Shown here one piece after another: positions 5,633 to 12,158 of a DNA stretch of 12,162 bases. Position numbers and translations under genes: made by a program. How positions within the stretch are numbered: the stretch's first letter is position 1; the number at the start of each line of letters is the position of its first letter. The stretch covers positions 1 through 12,162 of the forward strand of contig SBBH01000055.1 of NCBI GenBank assembly GCA_005239795.1, given 5' to 3'. The DNA is from Planctomycetales bacterium (GTDB lineage: Bacteria > Planctomycetota > SBBH01). The notes under the pieces are model-generated. The model worked only from the letters and a program-made list of their open reading frames with translations, did no database searches and was not told the origin of the DNA.

Positions 5633-7150
5633 GTGATCAAAGTCATTTACATTCCCTCGGGAAACCACGCGATGGCCCTGGCGGGGGAATCGCTCCTCGA
5701 GCGGCTTCACGCCGCCGGGGCCCCGATCGAATCGGTTTGCCGGGGAAACGGCGCCTGCGGGACCTGCATCGTCGAGGTAGAGGAGGGAGCCGAATCTTTG
5801 AGCCCCGCCGCCCCCGACGAGTGCGACATGGTCAAACGCCGCGGTGGAAACGACCGCTGCCGGCTCTCCTGCCAAGCCAAGCTCCTTTCCGGGACGAGCG
5901 GCGCGGTGAAGCTTACCCAGCCGGTCCTTCGCCTGGCCCGCGCCGAACGGGAACGCGCTGCGCGCGCCTTCCAGCGCGTTGACTGGGACCACGTCGAGTC
6001 GCATCCGATTTTCCCTGAGGTCTTTCAGGAAATGGGGCCGATTCTCGCCGGACGCTACGGTTCGCCTGTCGGTGAGAAGCATTTTTTCTCCACCCGGGCC
6101 CATGAGGCGATCGAAAAGGCGCGCCAGCGCGCCGCGCGCGCCGTGGGGTGCGCGCCGGAGCAGATCCTTTTTCTGTCCGGATGGGCCGAGCTCGCCCTGG
6201 GCTTGCGGATCCTGCATGGAGAGGGGCCCGTGGCCGGGCCCGAGGCGCTTTTTTTTCCGCCGATGGAGATGATAGTCGCCGGGCGGGAGATCCTGCCGTG
6301 GCGTTTCGGCGCCTCAGGGGTGCTCGACACCGACTCTTTCGAGACGTCGCTCGCGCGGGGGGCCTCTCTCGTCTTTTGTGGCAGCGCGATCGCCGGCACC
6401 GGCACCCGTCTGCCGCTCGCCAGGATCGCCGAGGCCGCCAGGCGCCGGCGGATCCCCTTCGGCGTCGACCTTTCCTGGAGCTGGAGCCTGGAGGATATCT
6501 GGCAGGAACTTTCCGGGGCTGAGGCTTCGTTCGTGACGCTGGCCCCTTCCCTGTTCGGGGGGCCGCGCGGCGTGATCGTCCTTGTCCTGGCCTCAGGCGC
6601 CGGCTGGCCCCTGCCGGAGAGGGGCGTTGAACCGGCTCTGGCGGCCGGCGCCGCTGCGGCGCTTGAGATCGCTGGAGCGCATCGCGCAGCGGAGGGAAAG
6701 CGCCTTGCGGCCCTGCGCGATTCGGTCGAGTCGTTTTGGACAGAAAAACTCCCAGGCTGTGATCCTTGGAGCCGTTGGGCGGCGGACCGCCTTCCGCAAG
6801 CCGCCTGTTTGACGTTCACGGCCTGGAACGCCGAAGGGCTTTCGAGCTTTCTCGAGACGGCCGGCGTGGCCGTCGGGGGGACGTTTGCTGGAAGCCGGAC
6901 CGACCGGGTCCTGCGCGCGCTCGGTGTCGATCCCCTCTACGCTGCCGGCGCGGCGACCATTTGGCTGGGACATGAGAACACCGAGGAAGAATTCTCTCTG
7001 GGGCGGGACCGGATCCTCGCAGCGGTGAAATCATTTCGCGCGGTGGTCCCGACGGCGCGCCCGGGCCTCATGCCGGGAACCCAAGCCGCCGCGCCCCGTC
7101 CCGCTACGATCGAGGGGGAGCTGCGCGCCGCCTATATGGACGAAACGTAG
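5633..7150 (+). CDS. 2Fe-2S ferredoxin fused to a degenerate NifS-like (class V aminotransferase fold) domain
   Basis: This 505-residue protein has two domains. Residues 1-95 are a 2Fe-2S ferredoxin with C36-x5-C42-x2-C45 and C80 in RLSCQ, so the cluster site is intact. Residues about 125-475 follow the cysteine desulfurase fold: GRYGSPVGEKH (140-150), LFLSGWAE (179-186), FGVDLSWSW (276-284), FGGPRGV (308-314) and LGHENTEEEF (445-454) match NifS/IscS landmarks in order. The catalytic residues do not match. The PLP lysine of the HK-x2-GPKG motif is L307 and its histidine S306. The catalytic-cysteine loop is shortened to VGGTFAGS (414-421) with no Cys. The Arg before the SLG motif is T442, and the Gln stacking by the cofactor is W282. 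The pyridine-binding Asp (D279) remains. Cysteine desulfurase activity is therefore unlikely, and a scaffold or redox role is inference. I chose GTG 5633 because the ferredoxin strand begins there; TTG 5585 would translate the repeat array. Confidence 0.85.
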   Translation: MIKVIYIPSGNHAMALAGESLLERLHAAGAPIESVCRGNGACGTCIVEVEEGAESLSPAAPDECDMVKRRGGNDRCRLSCQAKLLSGTSGAVKLTQPVLRLARAERERAARAFQRVDWDHVESHPIFPEVFQEMGPILAGRYGSPVGEKHFFSTRAHEAIEKARQRAARAVGCAPEQILFLSGWAELALGLRILHGEGPVAGPEALFFPPMEMIVAGREILPWRFGASGVLDTDSFETSLARGASLVFCGSAIAGTGTRLPLARIAEAARRRRIPFGVDLSWSWSLEDIWQELSGAEASFVTLAPSLFGGPRGVIVLVLASGAGWPLPERGVEPALAAGAAAALEIAGAHRAAEGKRLAALRDSVESFWTEKLPGCDPWSRWAADRLPQAACLTFTAWNAEGLSSFLETAGVAVGGTFAGSRTDRVLRALGVDPLYAAGAATIWLGHENTEEEFSLGRDRILAAVKSFRAVVPTARPGLMPGTQAAAPRPATIEGELRAAYMDET

Positions 7151-7154
7151 GAAC

Positions 7155-7224
7155 GTCATGCGCCACGCGTCATGTGTCATGCGGATTGCCCGCGTACTCA
7201 TGACTCATGACTCATGACTCATGA
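7155..7224. repeat. Ten-unit heptad array (GTCATGC / CTCATGA type) filling an intergenic gap
   Basis: Seventy bases read in one 7-bp register: GTCATGC, GCCACGC, GTCATGT, GTCATGC, GGATTGC, CCGCGTA, then four identical CTCATGA. It starts 4 bp after the upstream stop codon and ends 3 bp before the coaB ATG, so it makes up almost the whole gap and leaves no room for a Shine-Dalgarno. Each CTCATGA unit holds the 6-bp palindrome TCATGA. Confidence 0.9.
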
Positions 7225-7227
7225 CCG

Positions 7228-7881
7228 ATGGCGCGCCGTTTCCGTTTCCTGATCACCGCCGGCCCCACAGTCGAGCCGATAGACGCCGTCAGATTTCTCT
7301 CTAACCGTTCCAGCGGCCGGATAGGATATGCCATTGCGGCGGCGGCTCGACGACGCGGGCACCACGTCACGCTCATTTCCGGCCCCGTGTCGCTTGCACC
7401 TCCGTTGGGCGTTCGGTTGATCCGAGTCCGGACGACGCATGAAATGCTGATGGCCTGCCGTCGGGCGTTTCGCAGGACCGATGTCCTTGTGATGGCCGCG
7501 GCGGTCGCCGACTACCGTCCTGCGCGCCCTGCGCGTGCGAAGCGCTCGAAGAAAGGTCCACGACTTTCTCTCCCTCTCGTCCGAAATCCTGACATTCTGG
7601 CGACACTCTGCCGGGCCAAGGGGAAACGCCTTGTGGTCGGGTTCGCTCTGGAGAACGCGCTCTCGCCGGGCACGGCGCTGGCCAAACTGCGCCGCAAGCG
7701 TTGCGACGCGATCGTCTTGAACGCGCTCGGCTCCCTGGGGGGAGAGGCATTCCGGGGCTGGCTCTTGTCGGTTGGGAAAAGGTCGCTCCCCTTGGGGCTC
7801 ACGAAAGTTCGGGCCGCCGGGCGCCTGGTCGCCTGGATTGAGCAGGCGCGCTCGGGCCCCCGGCGGACGAAAACCCGATAG
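7228..7881 (+). CDS. coaB: Phosphopantothenate-cysteine ligase (standalone CoaB domain)
   Basis: This 217-residue protein matches the C-terminal CoaB half of CoaBC/Dfp, which joins 4'-phosphopantothenate to cysteine using a nucleotide triphosphate, the second step of CoA synthesis. Seen directly are LITAGPTVEPIDAVRFLSNR followed by SSGRIG (8-33; N26 in the conserved SN-RSSG motif), MAAAVADYRP (89-98), a lysine-rich loop (104-109), NPDIL (120-124), VVGFALE (136-142) and KLRRKRCDAIVLN (153-165). The decarboxylase half (CoaC, flavin-binding) is absent, and no coaC gene is in the window. Most bacteria encode a CoaBC fusion of about 400 residues. Separate CoaB proteins are known in some lineages. 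There is no Shine-Dalgarno, since the upstream gap is a heptad array. Basic residues are frequent towards the C-terminus. Confidence 0.9.
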   Translation: MARRFRFLITAGPTVEPIDAVRFLSNRSSGRIGYAIAAAARRRGHHVTLISGPVSLAPPLGVRLIRVRTTHEMLMACRRAFRRTDVLVMAAAVADYRPARPARAKRSKKGPRLSLPLVRNPDILATLCRAKGKRLVVGFALENALSPGTALAKLRRKRCDAIVLNALGSLGGEAFRGWLLSVGKRSLPLGLTKVRAAGRLVAWIEQARSGPRRTKTR

Positions 7882-7909
7882 CCTCCAGGTGAAATCGCCG
7901 AAAACAAAG

Positions 7910-7927
7910 GAGCCTCCTACGAGGCTC
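7910..7927 (+). terminator. Possible weak terminator hairpin after coaB
   Basis: GAGCCTC (7910-7916), loop CTAC and GAGGCTC (7921-7927) form a perfect 7-bp stem, 28 bp after the coaB stop. Only a poor T tract follows (TGTTCGG), so efficient intrinsic termination is doubtful. Confidence 0.4.
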
Positions 7928-7948
7928 TGTTCGGTAATTCGAAAGGGT

Positions 7949-8102
7949 GCGAATGTTCAGTAAATTCGAAATCCGAAGCACGAAATCCGAAGCCAGCACG
8001 AATATTTCAAACTCGAATGACCTAAACGAGTTGCATTGTTTTGTACATTGGAATTTCGAACATTCGCGTTTGTTTCGAATTTCGGATTTTGGTATTCGTG
8101 CT
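7949..8102. repeat. AT-rich intergenic repeat element built on NNNCGAA heptads
   Basis: This stretch is much richer in A+T than its surroundings. Four units in 7-bp register (ATTCGAA, ATCCGAA, GCACGAA, ATCCGAA; 7964-7991) are echoed on the opposite strand by TTCGAAT and TTCGGAT (8074-8087). Two perfect 10-bp inverted repeats are present: GCGAATGTTC (7949-7958) with GAACATTCGC (8058-8067), and AGCACGAATA (7995-8004) with TATTCGTGCT (8093-8102). They interlock rather than nest. No gene was recognised here. It looks like a dispersed repeat lying between coaB and the UppP-like gene. Confidence 0.7.
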
Positions 8103-8140
8103 TATCAAGAAGATTTGTCGGACGCAGCCCAGGGGGCGCC

Positions 8141-8920
8141 ATGAGCGTCTTGGAAGCGTTCATCCAGGGAATCGTGCAGGGGGTGGTGGGGCTCCTCCCG
8201 GTGCCGGGGGATGTCCATCTTCAGTGGATTCACGCCTGGGGATTTCCGGACCGCCCTGCCCTGCATGACTATGACATCGATGCGATCCGCCTTGGGTCGG
8301 TCTTGGCCGTCGTCGTCGCGTTGCGCGGGGAGATCCGCCGCCTCGCCCGAGAACGGGCGCTGTGGTTCGGATGGCTGATTCTGGTGACGGTTCCCACCGC
8401 TGTCTTCGGTGCGCAGATGCGGTTCATGCGGGAAATGTCGCAACTGGCTCCCTGGGGGATTGTGATGATGGGGGGGTTCCTGTGGGCGGTCCATCGCTGG
8501 GGGACGCCTGTTTCCTTCATTCCGGGAGCGCCCCTTCCTCGAGGCGAGATCAATGGGACGGACGCGCTTCTGGTGGGGTTTTTCGCCCAGGTGGCCGCCT
8601 TTTGCCCAGGGACAGGCCGCCTGGGGCTGACCTTTGGGAGCGGGCTTCTCTGCGGCCTCGACCGGAACGTCGCCCTCCTTTTCGCGCTTCTGGTGGGCGT
8701 GGCGGGTTTCATCGTGGATCTCGGTGTGGGAATGCTCCTGTGGGGGACACTTCCCTCTTCGCTCGGCCCCCTGCCTCTGGCAGTGGCGGGTGTGGCCTCT
8801 TTTTCGACGACCCTGGTTCTGTTCGGGCCTCTGACCGATGCCCTGCGCGAGCGGTCGATCATTCCGTTCATCGCTTGGACGCTGATCCTCGCCGTGGCCG
8901 CCTTCGCTTTTGTTGCGTGA
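8141..8920 (+). CDS. UppP/BacA-like membrane protein with altered catalytic motifs
   Basis: This 259-residue polytopic protein aligns along its length with undecaprenyl-diphosphate phosphatase (E. coli UppP, 273 residues), which recycles the lipid carrier of peptidoglycan synthesis. Retained landmarks are GIVQGVVGLLPV near the N-terminus, IRLGSVLAVVV (49-59), CPGTGRLGLTFGSG (155-168) and the C-terminal IIPFIAWTLILA (240-251). The active site is changed. E. coli E17 is Q13 (tolerated in the family), but E21 is G17, the serines of PVSSTGH become PVPGDVH (only H26 kept), and PGFSRSG becomes PGTGRLG (R160 kept, both serines lost). It may be an inactive or repurposed paralogue. The reading frame is intact, so it is not an obvious pseudogene. 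ATG 8141 is chosen for the family start and the nearby purine-rich CAGGGGG. Family membership is likely; activity is doubtful. Confidence 0.8.
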   Translation: MSVLEAFIQGIVQGVVGLLPVPGDVHLQWIHAWGFPDRPALHDYDIDAIRLGSVLAVVVALRGEIRRLARERALWFGWLILVTVPTAVFGAQMRFMREMSQLAPWGIVMMGGFLWAVHRWGTPVSFIPGAPLPRGEINGTDALLVGFFAQVAAFCPGTGRLGLTFGSGLLCGLDRNVALLFALLVGVAGFIVDLGVGMLLWGTLPSSLGPLPLAVAGVASFSTTLVLFGPLTDALRERSIIPFIAWTLILAVAAFAFVA

Positions 8921-8941
8921 GATTTCACACGCGCGTATAGT
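8913..8941 (+). promoter_or_regulatory. Candidate sigma70-like promoter of argG, predicted leaderless
   Basis: TATAGT (8936-8941, 5 of 6 matches to TATAAT) ends 7 nt before the argG ATG at 8949, the same spacing as in fmdB. A weak -35 (TTGCGT, 8913-8918) lies 17 bp upstream, inside the last codons of the UppP-like gene. No Shine-Dalgarno is present between the -10 box and the ATG. Confidence 0.55.
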
Positions 8942-8948
8942 TTTTTCC

Positions 8949-10214
8949 ATGCCTCGCGCCCGGCGCACCGCGGAATCGAAAACCTGCGTCCTGGCGTTCT
9001 CCGGCGGGCTCGACACGACGTTCTGCCTCGTGTGGCTTAAGGCTCAAGGGTATCGCGTCATCACGGCGACGGTCGACACGGGGGGATTCTCGCGGGATGA
9101 GACGCGTCGGATCGCCGCCCGCGCCAAGCGGGCGGGGTCGATGCGCCATCTGACCTTAGACCGGCGCCGCGAGGTCTACCGGGATTTCCTGGCGCATCTC
9201 ATCCGAGGAAATGTTCTCAAAGGGGGGGTCTACCCGCTCTCGGTGGCGGCTGAGCGCACGGCACAAGCTCAGGCGGTGGCCGAAGCGGCACGGCGCGCCG
9301 GCACGCAGGTTGTCGCGCACGGCTCGACCGGGGCTGGCAACGACCAGGTGCGCTTCGACATCGCCTTCTCGGTGCTACTCCCCAAGGCCAAAATCCTGAC
9401 GCCGATCCGGGACCTGGGGTGGTCGCGCGAGCAGGAGGCGGAATACCTCTCGGACCGCGGCATCCCGATCGACGCCCGCACGACGCGCTACTCGATCAAT
9501 GCCGGGCTCTGGGGGACGACGATCGGCGGCGGCGAGACGCGCGATTCCTGGGGAATGCCGCCGGAGTCGGTCTATTTGAAGACCGCCCCGGTCGACAAGA
9601 CTCCGGCGCGCCCCGAGGAGGTTGTGATCACCTTTGATCAGGGGCTTCCGACGCGCTTGAATGGCCGCGCGATGGAAGGGATCGCGCTCGTGGAGGGTTT
9701 GAACGCCCTGGGGGGGCGCCATGGGGTCGGTCGCGGGATGCATCTCGGGGACACGATCCTGGGGATCAAGGGGAGGATCGCCTTCGAGGCGCCGGCGGCC
9801 CTGATCCTGGTCGGGGCGCACCGGGAGCTTGAGAAGCTCGTCCTCTCGCAGTGGCAGATGTTCTGGAAGGACCACCTGGGGGTTTTTTACGGGAAGATGA
9901 TGCACGAGGGGCACTACTTCGACCCGGCGATGCGCGACATCGAGGCGCTGTTTGCCGCGAGCCAGACGCGCGTCGCGGGGGACGTGCGCGTGCGGCTCTT
10001 CAAAGGGGCCTGTCAGGTCGTGGGCGCGCGCAGTCCTTGGAGCCTTCTCGACCGCCAGGTTGCCACCTACGGGGAGGAGACACGCGCCTGGAGCGCCGAC
10101 GAGGCGCGCGGCTTCTGCAAGCTTTTTGGGATGCCGGAGACCCTCGCTCAGCGCGCGGCCGAAAAAGGACGTTCCCGCAGCCGCTCAAAACCGCTCAAGA
10201 AATTTCCCCATTAG
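8949..10214 (+). CDS. argG: Argininosuccinate synthase
   Basis: This 421-residue cytoplasmic enzyme of arginine biosynthesis joins citrulline and aspartate with ATP. Visible are the ATP-pyrophosphatase P-loop AFSGGLDTTF (16-25), the HGSTGAGNDQVRFD signature (124-137; many family members have Lys where the second Ala-like position is found here), LGWSREQEAEYL, the NAGLWGTTIGGGE region and a C-terminal segment with HEGHYFDPAMRDIEA and YGEE. The length fits the family (about 400-450). An upstream in-frame ATG-like start at 8910 lies inside the preceding gene and adds residues foreign to ArgG, so ATG 8949 is preferred, supported by the promoter geometry. The gene sits 28 bp after the UppP-like stop. 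No argH or other arginine gene is adjacent. The tail is basic (RSRSRSKPLKK). Confidence 0.96.
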   Translation: MPRARRTAESKTCVLAFSGGLDTTFCLVWLKAQGYRVITATVDTGGFSRDETRRIAARAKRAGSMRHLTLDRRREVYRDFLAHLIRGNVLKGGVYPLSVAAERTAQAQAVAEAARRAGTQVVAHGSTGAGNDQVRFDIAFSVLLPKAKILTPIRDLGWSREQEAEYLSDRGIPIDARTTRYSINAGLWGTTIGGGETRDSWGMPPESVYLKTAPVDKTPARPEEVVITFDQGLPTRLNGRAMEGIALVEGLNALGGRHGVGRGMHLGDTILGIKGRIAFEAPAALILVGAHRELEKLVLSQWQMFWKDHLGVFYGKMMHEGHYFDPAMRDIEALFAASQTRVAGDVRVRLFKGACQVVGARSPWSLLDRQVATYGEETRAWSADEARGFCKLFGMPETLAQRAAEKGRSRSRSKPLKKFPH

Positions 10215-10234
10215 AGCCGACAATAAAAACAGGC

Positions 10235-10252
10235 GTCAGCCTCGTTGCTGAC
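10235..10252. other. Small inverted repeat between argG and parB
   Basis: GTCAGC (10235-10240) and GCTGAC (10247-10252) flank a 6-base loop. No T tract follows, so it is not a convincing terminator. It could be an operator or chance. No clear promoter was found in this 67-bp gap. Confidence 0.3.
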
Positions 10253-10281
10253 CATAAACGGTGTTCCAGGGGGGAATCCTG

Positions 10282-11235
10282 ATGGGCCTAGGCCGGGGTC
10301 TGGAATCGCTCCTTTCGCAAAACCGCGAGAAACCTGCTTCGCCCGTGCGGATGGGCCCTCCCGCGTCACCCCCCGGCGCGGCCGCGAACGGCCACGGCCC
10401 CCCTCGTGGGAATGGCAACGGCGGCGGCCACGGACCCGTCGCCGAGCTCGACCCGCGCCAGATCAAGCCCTCCGCCTTTCAGCCCCGCAAGCGCTTCACC
10501 GACGCGGCGCTTGAGGCGTTGACCGAGTCGATCCGCGAAAACGGCCTCTTGCAGCCAGTCGTGGTCCGCCAGGGGGAAGCCGGCGCCTATGAGCTCGTGG
10601 CCGGCGAGCGGCGGTGGCGCTCGGCCTGCCGCCTAAAACTCCCCAAGATTCCGGTGCGCGTCATCGCGGCCGACGACGAAAAGACCCTGGAACTCGCCCT
10701 GGTCGAGAATATCCAGCGCGAGGATTTGAACCCGATCGAGAAAGCCCAGGCGTTCCATGACCTTTTGACGACCTTCTTGCTCACCCAGGAGCAGGTGGCC
10801 AAGAAGGTGGGGCTCGAGCGCCCGACCGTGGCGAATTTCCTGAGGCTTCTGACGCTTCCCGCGGCGGTCCAGGCGAAGGTGGCGCACGGGACCCTCACCA
10901 TGGGGCATGCCCGGGCGCTCCTGGCCCTCGGAGACGAGAAGAAGATCCTCGCCGCCGCGGAGGGGATCGAGCGGGAGCAGTCCTCCGTGCGCGACGCCGA
11001 GCTGATCGTCGAGACGGCCAAGGCCGATGCCCCGCGCAGAACCCCTGCCTCTGGGCGCCGGCGCGCCGCGGCCGACCCCGTGGTCGCCAGCTACGAGGAG
11101 CGCCTCCAGAAGGTTTTGGGGTCCAAGGTCCGTATCCGGGCCCAGAAGGGGCGCGGCCGGATCGCGATCTTCTTCAAGTCGGACGCCGAGTTCGTGCGCC
11201 TGATGAACCTGCTCGAGCGGCGCTTCACCGTCTAA
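10282..11235 (+). CDS. parB: Chromosome-partitioning protein ParB
   Basis: This 317-residue ParB/Spo0J protein binds parS sites near the replication origin, clamps on DNA using CTP and works with the ParA ATPase in chromosome segregation. The N-terminus GLGRGLESLL is the usual ParA-interacting peptide. Residues 14-52 are a Gly/Pro/Asn-rich linker. The CTP-binding domain has QPRKRF (67-72), GERRWRSA (108-115) and ENIQRED (142-148). The helix-turn-helix is at about 166-190 (LTQEQVAKKVGLERPTVANF). The C-terminal dimerisation domain spans about 268-317. ATG 10282 fits the family start and is preceded by CAGGGGGG about 8 nt upstream; GTG 10261 would add 7 atypical residues. parA, usually just upstream, is absent here, where argG takes its place. 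No convincing parS site was seen. Confidence 0.95.
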   Translation: MGLGRGLESLLSQNREKPASPVRMGPPASPPGAAANGHGPPRGNGNGGGHGPVAELDPRQIKPSAFQPRKRFTDAALEALTESIRENGLLQPVVVRQGEAGAYELVAGERRWRSACRLKLPKIPVRVIAADDEKTLELALVENIQREDLNPIEKAQAFHDLLTTFLLTQEQVAKKVGLERPTVANFLRLLTLPAAVQAKVAHGTLTMGHARALLALGDEKKILAAAEGIEREQSSVRDAELIVETAKADAPRRTPASGRRRAAADPVVASYEERLQKVLGSKVRIRAQKGRGRIAIFFKSDAEFVRLMNLLERRFTV

Positions 11236-11260
11236 CTCAATCGCCGACATGCGAAGGCAC

Positions 11261-11280
11261 TTTTGCGTCAAGACGCAAAA
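11261..11280. other. Perfect hairpin between convergent genes (terminator or operator)
   Basis: TTTTGCGTC, AA, GACGCAAAA gives a perfect 9-bp stem with a very tight loop in the 65-bp gap between the convergent parB and HEAT-repeat genes. The A/T ends make it read T-rich on both strands, as expected of a bidirectional terminator, but only a weak T tract follows in either direction. A palindromic operator is the other possibility. Confidence 0.5.
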
Positions 11281-11300
11281 CATTGTTTCATGAGTTCTCC

Positions 11301-12158
11301 TTATTTTAAGGGTTCTTTCTGGCGCGCGCGCCACCAGTCCTGAGCGGCCGGGACGTAGGGAAGTTCTTGGTTGTGGAGAGATCCCGGGAACCCCGTCGTC
11401 CACCAAGGGGGTTTGAAGATCGTTCCGAGGGTGTAGGCGGCGGAGTTCCGGACGCACGGCTCCGGGTCGCCTAAAAGGGCGCCGAGCCGTTTTTGCAGGG
11501 CGGGGTCCTCCGAGGCGAGCCGGGCCCCCAGATAGGCGGCGGTCGCGCGGACCGATCGGTCGGGATCATCCAACAGCCTCTGCAGGTGATCGGCGCGGAG
11601 CCCATCGAGATCGACCAGCGTATAAAGAGCCTGGTATCGGACGCGGGGATCGTTGTCTTTGAGGAAAGGGACGGCGCGGTTGGTGATTTCCGGAGAGTCT
11701 TCCGCCAGTTCGCCGAGCGCTGAAAGCGCCATCGTCCGCGCATCCTGATTCCCCCCTTCCAGAATCTCGAGAAGCAGCGAAAGATCGCCGCGATCCCCGA
11801 GCGCCCTCAAGACCTGAAGCGTGGACCCCACGTGCGCCGGGTGGATTTTTCCGTTCTTGAAAGCGCGTCGCAGAAGGGGGAGGGCGGCCGCGAGGCCGAT
11901 CCTGTCCAAAATGCCGCCGGCGGCGAACTGGACGTCTCCATCATCGTTGCTTTCCAGAAGCTTGACCGCGATCCAGGCGAGCTCGGACATGAGATCGTCC
12001 ATTGAGGCAAATCTCTTGTCCCAGCCCTTAATCTTTCCTTGAACCTCCTTTTTCCAAATGGCGTACTCTTCCCCCGAGGCATCCACAAGCATTGTCAATG
12101 AAAGCCCTGCCTTTTCGAAGAAGGCGGACACCGTTTCGCGGCAAGGGTGGGCGCACAT
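11301..12158 (-). CDS. HEAT-repeat protein, probably truncated by the window edge
   Basis: This is an alpha-helical repeat protein of at least 285 residues from the first ATG in the window. The frame remains open to base 12161, so the real N-terminus may lie outside. From about 75 to 250 it shows successive HEAT-type units of about 30-35 residues, with motifs such as LPLLRRAF, DARTMALSALGELAED, DPRVRYQALYTLVDLDG, DRSVRATAAYLGARLA and EPCVRNSAAYTLGTI. Such repeats form solenoids that bind proteins. No catalytic motif, signal peptide or membrane helix is visible in the part seen. The C-terminal 35 residues are rich in Trp and aromatics (PPWWTTGF, DWWRARQ) and follow the solenoid. It converges on parB. 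Function unknown. Confidence 0.8.
   Translation of the reverse strand: MCAHPCRETVSAFFEKAGLSLTMLVDASGEEYAIWKKEVQGKIKGWDKRFASMDDLMSELAWIAVKLLESNDDGDVQFAAGGILDRIGLAAALPLLRRAFKNGKIHPAHVGSTLQVLRALGDRGDLSLLLEILEGGNQDARTMALSALGELAEDSPEITNRAVPFLKDNDPRVRYQALYTLVDLDGLRADHLQRLLDDPDRSVRATAAYLGARLASEDPALQKRLGALLGDPEPCVRNSAAYTLGTIFKPPWWTTGFPGSLHNQELPYVPAAQDWWRARQKEPLK

Noticed and set aside
5168..6217. Minus-strand open frame of 349 codons opposite fmdB and the ferredoxin fusion
   Set aside because: It crosses a promoter region, a repeat array and two well-supported genes on the other strand, and no family motif is seen.
7155..7224. CRISPR array
   Set aside because: The repeats are 7 bp and contiguous, without spacers or cas genes.
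8105..9016. Minus-strand open frame of 303 codons opposite the UppP-like gene
   Set aside because: Its composition is dominated by Arg, Pro, Glu and Gln, the antisense image of a hydrophobic membrane protein. No motif.
10215..11300. parS site near parB
   Set aside because: No sequence close to the conserved GTTTCACGTGAAAC-type palindrome was found by eye.
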